Shown in pieces: positions 51,573 to 62,534 of a stretch of DNA of 64,000 bases. A program made the translations under genes and the position numbers. The stretch comes from Pseudomonas sp. J452 (GTDB taxonomy: Bacteria > Pseudomonadota > Gammaproteobacteria > Pseudomonadales > Pseudomonadaceae), in the NCBI RefSeq assembly GCF_024666525.1, contig NZ_CP088294.1, positions 2,976,001 to 3,040,000 on the forward strand. The letters are read 5' to 3'. How positions within the stretch are numbered: the stretch's first letter is position 1; each line of letters starts with the position of its first letter. Under the pieces are notes generated by a model. The model did no database searches. It was given only the letters and a program-made list of their open reading frames with translations, and was not told the DNA's origin.

Positions 51573-52316
51573 ATGAGTCTGCAAGGCAAGGTTGCATTGG
51601 TAACGGGCGCCAGCCGTGGCATCGGTCAGGCTATCGCTTTCGAACTGGGTCGCCAGGGCGCCGTGGTCATCGGTACCGCCACCTCCGCAGCGGGTGCTGA
51701 GCGTATTGGTGAAGCGCTCAAGGCCGAGGGTATTCAGGGCGCTGGCCTGGTTCTGGATGTCGGCAGCGATGAGTCGGTAGCTGCCGTTCTCGAGCAGATC
51801 CAGAAGGATTTCGGTGCCGTGGCCATTCTGGTCAACAATGCCGGCATCACCCGCGACAACCTGATGCTGCGGATGAAGGATGACGAGTGGTTCGATGTCA
51901 TCAACACCAACCTCAACAGCCTGTTCCGCCTGTCCAAGGCCGTGCTGCGCGGCATGACCAAGGCCCGTTGGGGTCGCATCATCAGCATCGGCTCGGTGGT
52001 CGGCGCCATGGGCAACGCCGGGCAGGTCAACTACGCTGCCGCCAAGGCCGGTCTGGAAGGCTTTGGTCGCGCCCTGGCGCGTGAGGTAGGTTCGCGTGCC
52101 ATCACCGTTAACTCGGTGGCGCCGGGCTTTATCGATACCGATATGACCCGCGAGCTGCCGGAAGCCCAGCGCGAAGCGCTGTTGACCCAGATTCCACTGG
52201 GCCGTCTGGGCCAGGCCGAGGAAATCGCCAAGGTGGTCGGCTTCCTCGCCTCGGACGGCGCAGCCTATGTCACTGGCGCGACTGTGCCGGTGAATGGCGG
52301 CATGTACATGAGCTGA
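51573..52316 (+). CDS. fabG: 3-oxoacyl-ACP reductase FabG
   Basis: NADPH-dependent reductase of the fatty acid cycle; 247 aa. The Rossmann motif is TGASRGIGQAIA, then NNAGITRDNL, catalytic Ser in SIGSVVGAMG and YAAAKAG with Tyr and Lys. The C-terminal GATVPVNGGMYM is typical. AAGGAGAG precedes ATG 51573; longer frames overlap fabD. Confidence 0.97.
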   Translation: MSLQGKVALVTGASRGIGQAIAFELGRQGAVVIGTATSAAGAERIGEALKAEGIQGAGLVLDVGSDESVAAVLEQIQKDFGAVAILVNNAGITRDNLMLRMKDDEWFDVINTNLNSLFRLSKAVLRGMTKARWGRIISIGSVVGAMGNAGQVNYAAAKAGLEGFGRALAREVGSRAITVNSVAPGFIDTDMTRELPEAQREALLTQIPLGRLGQAEEIAKVVGFLASDGAAYVTGATVPVNGGMYMS

Positions 52317-52429
52317 ATGTGACTCGGCGCTTCAGGAAATTGTCATAAAAGCTGTCTAAAGTCCGTTACAAAAGTGCAATCAGCGGCAGACAGCGCTGTG
52401 AACTGTTCTGGAAGGGCTTGGCGTTTGGC

Positions 52430-52457
52430 TTGAAAGTTAGAAAACCCTTTCTATACA
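52430..52457 (+). promoter_or_regulatory. Candidate acpP promoter
   Basis: TTGAAA (52430-52435), 16-bp spacer, TATACA (52452-52457), or TACACT two bases on. It lies in the AT-rich 189-bp gap before acpP, with AGGAG at about 52489. Confidence 0.55.
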
Positions 52458-52505
52458 CTGCGGCTCAGCTGCACGGATCTTTTTCCATAGGAGTGAAAAC
52501 TAGAC

Positions 52506-52739
52506 ATGAGCACCATCGAAGAACGCGTCAAGAAAATCGTCGCCGAGCAACTGGGCGTTAAAGAAGACGAAGTCACCAACAGTGCTTCCTTCGTCGAAGA
52601 CCTGGGTGCCGACTCCCTTGACACCGTTGAGCTGGTGATGGCTCTGGAAGAGGAATTCGAGACCGAAATCCCGGACGAGCAAGCTGAGAAGATCACCACC
52701 GTTCAGGAAGCCATCGACTACATCAACGCCCACGGCTGA
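52506..52739 (+). CDS. acpP: Acyl carrier protein
   Basis: ACP, 77 aa, acidic. The phosphopantetheine Ser is in [10 protein letters not shown] near residue 37. The [17 protein letters not shown] start is standard. It has its own promoter and terminator, fitting its high cellular abundance compared with the enzymes around it. Confidence 0.98.
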   Translation: MSTIEERVKKIVAEQLGVKEDEVTNSASFVEDLGADSLDTVELVMALEEEFETEIPDEQAEKITTVQEAIDYINAHG

Positions 52740-52769
52740 TTGATCGTAATCGACGGTTTTCGGACCAGG

Positions 52770-52806
52770 AAAAGCCGCACTGCCCCTCACGAGGCGTGCG
52801 GTTTTT
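52770..52806 (+). terminator. Intrinsic terminator after acpP
   Basis: AAAAGCCGCAC and GTGCGGTTTTT with a T-run, between acpP and fabF. Confidence 0.85.
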
Positions 52807-52851
52807 CTTTAATGGGCCGCTTAGTGGCAAATAGAACAAGAGGATTTCGCA

Positions 52852-54095
<1,244 letters not shown>

Positions 54096-54096
<1 letters not shown>

Positions 54097-54911
54097 TGCT
54101 GAGCTGGGTCGACGGCCAGCCGGCCACGCAGCTGTCCATCCTGGATCGCGGCCTGGCCTATGGCGATGGTCTGTTCGAGACCATCGCCGTGCAGCGCGGC
54201 CAGCCGCGCTTGCTGGCGCGGCACCTGGGGCGCCTGCAGCAGGGCGCGCAACGCCTGTCCCTGGCGCTTGATCTGCAAATCGTGCAGGACGAGTTATTGG
54301 CCTTCTGTGCCGAGCTGGGCGAAGGCGTGGCCAAGTTGATCGTCACCCGTGGCGAAGGCTTGCGCGGTTATGCGCCGCCGCAGCCAAGCCGGCCCTGCCG
54401 CGTTCTGTTGGGTAATTCCGCACCTGCCTATCCAGCTGTGCATGCCGAGCAGGGCGTGCGCCTGTTCCCCTGTGCCACTCGCCTGGCCGAGCAGCCGCTG
54501 CTGGCCGGTCTCAAACACCTCAATCGCCTCGAACAGGTCCTGGCCCGTGCCGAATGGCAAGACCCGGCTTATGCCGAGGGTTTGATGTGCAACAGCTCGG
54601 GGCGGGTGATCGAAGGGGTCTACAGCAACCTGTTCCTGTGCCGGGATGGTCAGTTGCTGACGGCCGATCTGTCGCGCTGTGGCGTGGCGGGCGTAATGCG
54701 GGCCGAGGTGCTGGCCCAGGCCGAAGCGCTCGGGATAGCCGTGCAAATCCGTGATATCAGCCGTGCTGAGCTGCTCGGCGCCGATGAAGTGTTTCTCTGC
54801 AACAGCCTCTATGGCATCTGGCCGGTGCGTGAATTGCAGGGCCACGACTGGCCGGTAGGCCCGCTCACCCGTAAACTGCAGGCCATTATCCGCAGTCTTC
54901 TGGATTCCTGA
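54096..54911 (+). CDS. pabC: Aminodeoxychorismate lyase PabC
   Basis: PLP enzyme of fold type IV, 271 aa, releasing p-aminobenzoate for folate. DRGLAYGDGLFETI is the conserved opening. The PLP Lys lies in LAGLKHLNRLEQV. NSSGRVIEGVYSNLFL is typical of the family. ATG 54096 shares a base with the fabF stop; mltG follows after 3 nt. Confidence 0.94.
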
Positions 54912-54914
54912 TTC

Positions 54915-55952
54915 GTGATTCGCAAGTTTTTGCTGCTGCTCACCGCAGCTGTGCTGCTGCTCGTGTTGTCTTTGGCGCTGGCGGCCTGGCGTATGCATTC
55001 GGTGTTGCAGCAACCGCTGCAGCTCAGCGAGGAGCGCCTGCTGATTGTCGAGCCGGGCGCTACACCCGGCGGTCTGCTCAATCAGCTAGAGAGCGAAGGC
55101 GTGCTGGATGGCGCCTTCTGGTTGCGCCTGTACTGGCGTTTCAACCTGACCGGGCAGCCGCTGCACAGTGGCGAGTATCGCCTGCTGCCAGCCCAGACTA
55201 CCAAGGATCTGCTCGGCATCTGGCAGCGTGGCGAGGTGGTGCAATACAGCCTGACCCTCGTCGAAGGCTGGAGCTTTCGCCAGGTACGCGCAGCCCTGCA
55301 CAAACAGGTTGCCCTGAAGCAGACCCTGGCCGAGCTCGACGATGCGGCCCTGATGGCCAAACTCGGTCAGCCTGGCGCCAACCCCGAGGGGCGCTTCTTC
55401 CCGGACACCTATCGCTATGTGCGCGGCATGAGCGACTTCGATCTGCTCAAGCAGGCCCATGCTCGCCTGACCGAGGTGCTGGAAGAGGAGTGGCAGCAGC
55501 GCGCCGAGGGTCTGCCCTATCGCAAGCCTTACGATGCGTTGATCATGGCTTCCATGGTGGAGAAGGAGACCGGTGTGCCGGCCGAGCGTGGCCAGATCGC
55601 CGGTGTGTTCGTCCGCCGTCTGCGTATGGGCATGCGCCTGCAGACCGATCCGACAGTGATCTTCGGCCTCGGCGAGCGTTATAACGGCAACCTCACGCGC
55701 GCCCATCTGCGTGAGCCGACGCCGTATAACACCTACACCATCGATGGCATGCCACCGACGCCGATTGCCCTGGTCGGCCGCGAGGCGATCCATGCTGCAT
55801 TGCACCCGGTGGCGGGCAAGAGCCTGTATTTCGTCGCGCGCGGCGACGGCAGCCATGTATTCTCCGACTCCCTGGAGCAGCACAACCGCGCGGTGAGCGA
55901 ATATCAGCTCAAGCGGCGTGCCGACTACCGTTCCAGTCCAGCCCCCCAATAA
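54915..55952 (+). CDS. mltG: Endolytic murein transglycosylase MltG
   Basis: Membrane-anchored YceG enzyme, 345 aa, that cuts nascent glycan strands. A single N-terminal helix (LLLLTAAVLLLVLSLALAAW) precedes a LysM-like part and the YceG domain. Catalytic Glu is in ASMVEKETG. LQTDPTVIFGLG and PTPYNTYTIDGMPPTPI are signatures. GTG 54915 starts it. Confidence 0.95.
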   Translation: MIRKFLLLLTAAVLLLVLSLALAAWRMHSVLQQPLQLSEERLLIVEPGATPGGLLNQLESEGVLDGAFWLRLYWRFNLTGQPLHSGEYRLLPAQTTKDLLGIWQRGEVVQYSLTLVEGWSFRQVRAALHKQVALKQTLAELDDAALMAKLGQPGANPEGRFFPDTYRYVRGMSDFDLLKQAHARLTEVLEEEWQQRAEGLPYRKPYDALIMASMVEKETGVPAERGQIAGVFVRRLRMGMRLQTDPTVIFGLGERYNGNLTRAHLREPTPYNTYTIDGMPPTPIALVGREAIHAALHPVAGKSLYFVARGDGSHVFSDSLEQHNRAVSEYQLKRRADYRSSPAPQ

Positions 55953-57573
<1,621 letters not shown>

Positions 57574-57607
57574 AATCGAAAATTGGATAGTTTGCTAGGA
57601 ATGCCGC

Positions 57608-57964
57608 ATGAGCTTGCCACCCAATCTTGGCCCGCGTAACGGAATCCTGTCCCTGACCATCAAGGACAAGTCCGTGCTCTACGCCGCCTATATGCCTTTC
57701 ATCAAGAATGGCGGCTTGTTCATTCCCACCGCCAAGAGCTACAAGCTCGGTGATGAAGTGTTCATGTTGCTCAACCTGATGGACGAACCGGAGAAGATTC
57801 CGGTCGCCGGCAAGGTCGTCTGGATCACCCCGAAAGGTGCCCAGGGCAACCGCGCTGCCGGCGTCGGTGTGCAGTTCAACGATGGCGACAACACCGCGCG
57901 CAACAAGATCGAGACCTACCTGGCCGGCGCGCTGAAGTCGGATCGTCCGACCCACACCATGTAA
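57608..57964 (+). CDS. pilZ: Type IV pilus protein PilZ
   Basis: The founding PilZ protein, 118 aa, needed for type IV pilus assembly. It lacks the RxxxR cyclic-di-GMP motif, as known for P. aeruginosa PilZ (PA2960). ILSLTIKDKSVLYAAYMPF opens the barrel; NGGLFIPTAKSYKLGDEVFML and VAGKVVWITPKGAQGNRAAGVGVQF follow. It acts with PilB and FimX. It sits between holB and tatD as in PAO1. Confidence 0.96.
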   Translation: MSLPPNLGPRNGILSLTIKDKSVLYAAYMPFIKNGGLFIPTAKSYKLGDEVFMLLNLMDEPEKIPVAGKVVWITPKGAQGNRAAGVGVQFNDGDNTARNKIETYLAGALKSDRPTHTM

Positions 57965-57990
57965 GATCGCCTCGCCCGAGGCTGCAGTCG

Positions 57991-58013
57991 AAAGCGCCCG
58001 GATCGGGCGCTTT
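57991..58013 (+). terminator. Hairpin terminator after pilZ
   Basis: AAAGCGCCCG, loop GAT, CGGGCGCTTT; followed by TGTCATTTT. It lies 26 nt before tatD. Confidence 0.65.
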
Positions 58014-58038
58014 GTCATTTTCAGAGATTAGAAACACC

Positions 58039-58821
58039 ATGCTGGTTGATTCCCACTGCCACCTCGACCGCCTCGACCTGGCTATCCATAACGGTTCCCT
58101 GGATGCCGCCCTCGACGCGGCGCGCGTTCGTGGTGTGCAGCATTTCCTCTGCATCGGCGTCAGTGCCGCCAACGCCGCTGCAGTCAAAGGCCTGGCCGAG
58201 CAGTACGCCGATGTCGATTGCTCGGTGGGTGTGCATCCGCTGGATCTGCAGCCGGGCGCCGCTCCGGTTCTTGACTGGCTGCTGGCCGAGCTCAACCACC
58301 CGCATGTGGTGGCCATCGGCGAAACCGGTCTGGACTACCACTACGAGCCCGAAGCAGCGGAGCTGCAGCAGCAGTCCTTTCGCCTGCATCTGGACGCCGC
58401 GCGCATCACCGGCAAACCGGTGATCGTGCATACCCGCGAGGCGCGTGCCGATACCCTGGCCTTGCTGCGCGAAGCCGCCTTGCCGCAGGCCGGCGTACTG
58501 CACTGTTTCACCGAAGACTGGGACATGGCCAAGGCCGCGCTGGATCTGGGCTTCTATATTTCCCTGTCCGGTATCGTCACCTTCCGCAATGCCGATGCCT
58601 TGCGCGAAGTGGCGCGCAAGGTGCCGGCCGATCGCTTGCTGGTGGAGACCGACTCGCCTTACCTGGCGCCGATTCCCTACCGCGGCAAGGCCAACCTGCC
58701 GCAGTACGTGCGCGAGGTGGCCGAGTTCCTGTCGCTGGTGCGCGGCGAGCGTTTCGAGGATCTGGCCGCGCAGACCACGGCCAACTTCAAGCGTTTGTTT
58801 CCGCTGGCCCGCGTAGCCTGA
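58039..58821 (+). CDS. tatD: TatD-family metal-dependent DNase
   Basis: Metallo-hydrolase, 260 aa, YcfH-like. The metal ligands are DSHCHLD, GETGLDYHY, VIVHTREA, LHCFTED and VETDSPYLAP. The YcfH branch follows holB in many genomes. ATG 58039 (MLVDSHCHL) is preceded by a weak site; a codon upstream at 58012 is inside the terminator and rejected. Confidence 0.94.
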   Translation: MLVDSHCHLDRLDLAIHNGSLDAALDAARVRGVQHFLCIGVSAANAAAVKGLAEQYADVDCSVGVHPLDLQPGAAPVLDWLLAELNHPHVVAIGETGLDYHYEPEAAELQQQSFRLHLDAARITGKPVIVHTREARADTLALLREAALPQAGVLHCFTEDWDMAKAALDLGFYISLSGIVTFRNADALREVARKVPADRLLVETDSPYLAPIPYRGKANLPQYVREVAEFLSLVRGERFEDLAAQTTANFKRLFPLARVA

Positions 58822-59204
58822 GACATTGCCCGTAAGGAGTGAGCCCGCCGTCTTCGACGGAGCGCTGTCGCGCAGCAAGCTGGCTCCTACAGGTCTCCGT
58901 GCAGATTTGATTTTTACATGTAAAACAAAGAGTTATTTTTTGTTTGATGAGGGTGAGCCCGCTGGCGGAGGGGGATCTCGCCAAATCGCAGGCAAAAAAA
59001 ACCCGGACTCTGGGGGATGAATCCGGGTTAAGACCATTAGGAGTAAATCAAGATACGCGGTCCACGGTACCTTGACTGGCGGGGCACTTGGGGGGAGATG
59101 CCGCGCACCAGTAAGCTCAAGTATTGGTCATGTTTCCTCATCGTCCAGGCAGGTTGCCGCGGTTTTTTAAACAGATTTGGAATACCGCGATGGCTGCTGA
59201 GCAC
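58822..59204. other. 383-bp gene-free gap with REP-like sequence and a minus-strand terminator
   Basis: 58832-58893 is REP-like (AAGGAGTGAGC with GCTGGCTCCTACAG), and a second partial motif (GGGTGAGCCCGC) occurs near 58950. A terminator for the minus-strand gene lies at 58993-59029. From 59030 to 59204 I see nothing identifiable. Confidence 0.6.
58993..59029 (-). terminator. Terminator for the class V aminotransferase gene
   Basis: On the minus strand AACCCGGA and TCCGGGTT form a hairpin followed by TTTTTTTT. It lies about 175 nt past the stop codon at 59205. Confidence 0.7.
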
Positions 59205-60338
59205 TCAGCCATGTGCCATCTGGCCCAGTAGCGCCAGCGTCTGCTCGATCACAGCAAAATCCGTGTAGAAATGCGGTGAAAAGCGCACACCTTTACCCCG
59301 TTGCGCACAAATCACCTGTTTTGCCCGCAGCTGGGTAAACAGCTGCTGGTTATTCCAGCCAGCCAGGCTGAAGGTGAGGATGCCGGCACGGCGCGCCGTT
59401 TCCACTGGGCTGTGCAAACTGATGCCGGGCAAGCGCAACAAACCTTGCTGCAGCTGCAGCATGCGCTCCTCCAGCAGTGCGCCGACCTTGCTCATGCCGA
59501 CCTCTTCCAGTAGCGAAAGACTCGCCTCCAGGGCCATGGCGCCGAGCATGTTCGGGCTGCCGCATTCAAAGCGGCGGGCGCTGCGGGCCGGTTGCCAGTC
59601 AGTGCGGTCGTAATCGCCGGCATGCTCGAGCATGTGCCAGCCGTATTCATGCAGGGTCAGTTGCTCGCGCAGATCACTGCGGCAATAGAACACGCCCAGG
59701 CCTTCCGGGCCGAGCAGCCACTTGTGCCCGTCGGCCATGGCGAAGGCGCAGCCGCTGGCCTGTACATCGAAGGGTAGGGCGCCGAGCTGCTGGATGGCAT
59801 CGACGCAGAACAACACGTCCTTGCCCGCGCAGCCGGCACCGAGGCGCGGGAGATCCAGGCGCAGGCCGCTGGCGTATTGCACGGCACTGATCGACAGCAG
59901 TCGCGTGCGCGGCCCACAGGCGGCCAGCAGATCGGCTTCCGGATCGCGGCCTTGTAGGCTGACCTGGATCACTTCGACGCCGCGCGGCTTGAGTGCCTCC
60001 CAGACGATGCGGTTGGACGGGAACTCTTCGTCGCTGATGACGACCTGGTCGCCGGGGCGCCAGTCGAGACCGAAGGCGACGAACGACAGGGCCTCTGAAG
60101 TGTTCTTGACCAGGGCGATATCGGCGCGGCTCGGTGCATTCAGCAGGCGCTGCAGGCGTTCACGCAAGCTCTGCTCGACCTTCAGCCACTGCGGGTAGTC
60201 GCGGGCGCCGAGCCGGCTGTTCTGCTCGGCAAACTGGCGCACGGCCTCTGCGGCGCGCTTGGGCCAGGGGGCTACAGCGGCATGATTGAGATAGAACAGG
60301 CCGGGTTCCTGGGGAAACTCATCGGAAAACACTGACAT
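59205..60338 (-). CDS. Class V aminotransferase (cysteine desulfurase-like)
   Basis: PLP fold-type I enzyme, 377 aa. The start MSVFSDEFPQEPGLFYLNHAAVAPWP resembles the isopenicillin N epimerase/selenocysteine lyase group. VKNTSEALSFVAFGL binds the cofactor phosphate, VDAIQQLGALPFDV has the ring-stacking Asp, and the PLP Lys is in ADGHKWLLGPEGLGVFY. No active-site Cys loop of IscS/SufS is evident, so sulphur transfer is doubtful. Substrate unknown. Longer frame up to 60398 is rejected because MSVFSDEF is the family start. Confidence 0.88.
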   Translation of the reverse strand: MSVFSDEFPQEPGLFYLNHAAVAPWPKRAAEAVRQFAEQNSRLGARDYPQWLKVEQSLRERLQRLLNAPSRADIALVKNTSEALSFVAFGLDWRPGDQVVISDEEFPSNRIVWEALKPRGVEVIQVSLQGRDPEADLLAACGPRTRLLSISAVQYASGLRLDLPRLGAGCAGKDVLFCVDAIQQLGALPFDVQASGCAFAMADGHKWLLGPEGLGVFYCRSDLREQLTLHEYGWHMLEHAGDYDRTDWQPARSARRFECGSPNMLGAMALEASLSLLEEVGMSKVGALLEERMLQLQQGLLRLPGISLHSPVETARRAGILTFSLAGWNNQQLFTQLRAKQVICAQRGKGVRFSPHFYTDFAVIEQTLALLGQMAHG

Positions 60339-60412
60339 AGGCGATGATCCGTGCAATTTGGCGCTGAACAGGCATAATAACGCGCCCTGATTTTTCATCC
60401 TGTAGTCACTTT

Positions 60413-61051
60413 ATGAACAAAGAACCTCGCAAAGTCCGTGAATTCCGCCGTCGCGAACAGGAAATTCTCGATACCGCGCTGAAGCTCTTCCTCGAGCAGG
60501 GTGAAGACAGCGTAACCGTTGAGATGATCGCCGACGCGGTGGGCATCGGCAAAGGCACCATCTACAAGCACTTCAAGTCGAAGGCGGAGGTCTACCTGCG
60601 CCTGATGCTCGACTACGAGCGCGATCTCAACGAGCTGCTGCACTCGGCCGATGTCGACCGCGATAAGGAAGCCCTGTCGCGTGCCTACTTCGAGTTCCGC
60701 ATGCGTGACCCGCAACGCTACCGTCTGTTCGACCGCCTGGAAGAGAAGGTGGTCAAGGGCAATCAGGTACCGGAGATGGTCGAGCAGCTGCACAAGATCC
60801 GTGCCTCCAACTTCGAGCGTCTGACCTTGCTGATCAAGGGCCGCATCGCCGAAGGCAAGCTGGAAGACGTACCGCCGTACTTCCACTACTGCGCGGCCTG
60901 GGCCCTGGTACACGGCGCCGTGGCGCTGTACCACTCGCCGTTCTGGAGCAACGTGCTGGAAGACCAGGACGGTTTCTTCCAGTTCCTCATGGACATCGGC
61001 GTGCGCATGGGCAACAAGCGCAAGCGCGACGGCGACACCCCGGCTGCCTGA
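60413..61051 (+). CDS. TetR-family transcriptional regulator
   Basis: A 212-aa regulator (PA2957-like). The N-terminal HTH covers about residues 15-60: ILDTALKLFLEQGEDSVTVEMIADAVGIGKGTIYKHFKSKAEVY. The ligand domain has YFHYCAAWALVHGAVALYH. Basic ends (KEPRKVREFRRRE, GNKRKRDG). The effector is unknown. It is divergent from the aminotransferase gene, 74 bp away, which makes that gene a candidate target. moaA-like follows after 83 bp. Confidence 0.93.
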   Translation: MNKEPRKVREFRRREQEILDTALKLFLEQGEDSVTVEMIADAVGIGKGTIYKHFKSKAEVYLRLMLDYERDLNELLHSADVDRDKEALSRAYFEFRMRDPQRYRLFDRLEEKVVKGNQVPEMVEQLHKIRASNFERLTLLIKGRIAEGKLEDVPPYFHYCAAWALVHGAVALYHSPFWSNVLEDQDGFFQFLMDIGVRMGNKRKRDGDTPAA

Positions 61052-61134
61052 CGTGATATTCAGCCTGCCAATGATGCACTTTGCGCAGTCGGCGGCGGGC
61101 ATATACTCCGGCTTATACCCAGTCGGAGTTGCCC

Positions 61135-62103
61135 ATGATCGTTGACCGCCAGGGCAGACGCTTTCGCAATCTGCGCATCAGCCTGACCGCTGCCTGCAAC
61201 TATGCCTGCACCTACTGCGTGCCGGACGGCAAGCGTCTGGTCGCCGCCCAGGACGAGTTGTCCGCCGAGGCCATGGTGCGCGGTGTCGCCTACCTGATCG
61301 AAGCCGCCGGTATCGAGCGCCTGCGCATCACCGGTGGCGAGCCGCTGGTCAGTCCCAAGCTCGACCCGTTCCTGCGTGAAGTCAGCCAACTCGGCCTCAG
61401 CGATATCAGCCTGACCAGCAATGGCCAGTTGCTCAGTCGCAAGCTGCCGCTGCTGCTGGAAAGCGGCATGCGTCGGCTGAATATCTCCCTGGATACCCTC
61501 GACCCCGATGCGTTCAAGCGCATTGCCCGGGGCGGCGACCTGGCCACTGTGCTGCAGGGGCTGGAAGAGGCGCGCGCGGCGGGCATGCAGATCAAGATCA
61601 ACATGGTGCCGCTGCGCGGGCAGAACCATGAGCAGGTCTTGCCGATGCTCGACTACTGCCTGGAACGCGGCTTCGAGCTGCGCTTCATCGAACTGATGCG
61701 CATGGGCCATCTGGCCCGGGATGGCAATGCGTTCCTGCAGCAGTTCTATGGCATGGACGAGTTGCTGCTGCGCATCGGCGAGCACCATGAGTTCGTCCAG
61801 GCCGATGCGCCGCTGGATGCCACCGCCTTGCGCTACCAGATTCCCGGTCAGGGCTACTTCGGCGTCATCGCCAACGAAAGCGTGCCGTTCTGCCGCACCT
61901 GCTCGCGGCTGCGCCTGTCGTCCACCGGCTGGCTGCATGGTTGCCTGTCGTCGAGCAACCGCCACTATGTCGGTGACCTGCTCGACAAGCCGCGTCACCA
62001 GGCCTTGCCGGCTCTGCAGCGGCTGCTGGTGCGGGCGCTGGGCGACAAACAGGACATTGCCTTTGCGGGCGGTGTTACCGTGATGAAAATTATCGGCGGC
62101 TGA
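61135..62103 (+). CDS. MoaA-family GTP 3',8-cyclase (orphan copy)
   Basis: Radical SAM enzyme, 322 aa, first step of molybdopterin synthesis in the MoaA family. The SAM cluster is Cys21, Cys25, Cys28 (CNYACTYC). The second cluster is FCRTCSRLRLSSTGWLHGCL, three cysteines. The last residues are GG, as MoaA needs. No other moa genes are near, so this is a paralogue outside a cofactor operon. ATG 61135 follows CGGAGT, which can pair with ACTCCG at 61105-61110. Copy D of the repeat begins at its stop codon. Confidence 0.9.
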   Translation: MIVDRQGRRFRNLRISLTAACNYACTYCVPDGKRLVAAQDELSAEAMVRGVAYLIEAAGIERLRITGGEPLVSPKLDPFLREVSQLGLSDISLTSNGQLLSRKLPLLLESGMRRLNISLDTLDPDAFKRIARGGDLATVLQGLEEARAAGMQIKINMVPLRGQNHEQVLPMLDYCLERGFELRFIELMRMGHLARDGNAFLQQFYGMDELLLRIGEHHEFVQADAPLDATALRYQIPGQGYFGVIANESVPFCRTCSRLRLSSTGWLHGCLSSSNRHYVGDLLDKPRHQALPALQRLLVRALGDKQDIAFAGGVTVMKIIGG

Positions 62104-62172
62104 TGATCTGCTGCGCGTCGGCGATACTGCGTTAAAAGCTGCCTCGGGATGCAAATGCCGTTCACTTAAGAA

Positions 62173-62204
62173 AACGCCGCGATATCCGTCCGGATCGCGG
62201 CGTT
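62173..62204 (+). terminator. Terminator-like hairpin inside the MITE
   Basis: AACGCCGCGAT and ATCGCGGCGTT, then ATTCTT. It could end transcripts from the moaA-like gene. Confidence 0.6.
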
Positions 62205-62267
62205 ATTCTTGGCGGCCAATGCAGCGGCCATGCAACGGGATAATGACTTTCTGCCAACGCGGACAGT

Positions 62268-62375
62268 CCCCTCTCCCACTTGTGGGAGAGGGTTAGGGAG
62301 AGGGGCGAACTCGACCACTACAAGTGGCCTGCCCAACCCTCTCCCCCGGCCCCTCTCCCGTAAACGGGAGAGGGG
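62268..62375. repeat. Two CCCCTCTCCC palindromes
   Basis: CCCCTCTCCCAC/GTGGGAGAGGG and CCCCTCTCCCGT/ACGGGAGAGGGG, the same unit as at 23618-23643, both carried in the MITE. Confidence 0.7.
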
Positions 62376-62534
62376 AGCAAAGCGCTTAAGTGAATGGCAT
62401 TAGCCTCGGGCTGCTCATTTACATTGTGTAAACTCCGCTCTCTCGGCATCTTTGACCAGCCGAAGGCTGTTACTAACGTAGGTCCTTGTCTCGCTCTAGC
62501 TCGCGAGATCATCAATTATTTGTGTATCTCAAAA

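Larger units (their letters stand above)
62153..62402. mobile_element. Non-autonomous IS4-like MITE, 250 bp
   Basis: Ends AAATGCCGTTCACTTAAG (62153-62170) and CTTAAGTGAATGGCATTA (62385-62402) are inverted with 16 of 18 matches. They resemble the IS4 end TAATGCCGATCAGTTAAG. The target duplication is GCCTCGGGATGC (62141-62152) and GCCTCGGGCTGC (62403-62414), 11 of 12 matching. No transposase frame fits. The inside holds a terminator-like hairpin and two CCCCTCTCCC palindromes (62268-62375). Confidence 0.82.
62101..62514 (+). repeat. Intergenic hairpin element, copy D (split by a MITE)
   Basis: Two parts, 62101-62152 and 62403-62514. Outer arms TGATGATCT (62101-62109, its TGA is the moaA-like stop) and AGATCATCA (62506-62514). 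Joining the parts restores GCCTCGGGCTGCTCATTTACA as in copies B and C, and the inner stem AAAAGCTGCC against GGCATCTTT. Shared block CTGCGCGTCGG is present. With the MITE it fills the 431-bp gap before the next gene. Confidence 0.82.

Noticed and set aside
58826..59020. A 64-codon frame after tatD
   Set aside because: It reads through REP-like sequence and a terminator, so it is unlikely to be a gene.
62268..62375. Repeated CCCTCTCCC blocks as a CRISPR-like array
   Set aside because: Only two palindromes with uneven spacing and no unique equal-length spacers or cas genes.
62209..62403. A 64-codon frame with RKRERG-like content
   Set aside because: It is translated CCCCTCTCCC palindromes inside the MITE.
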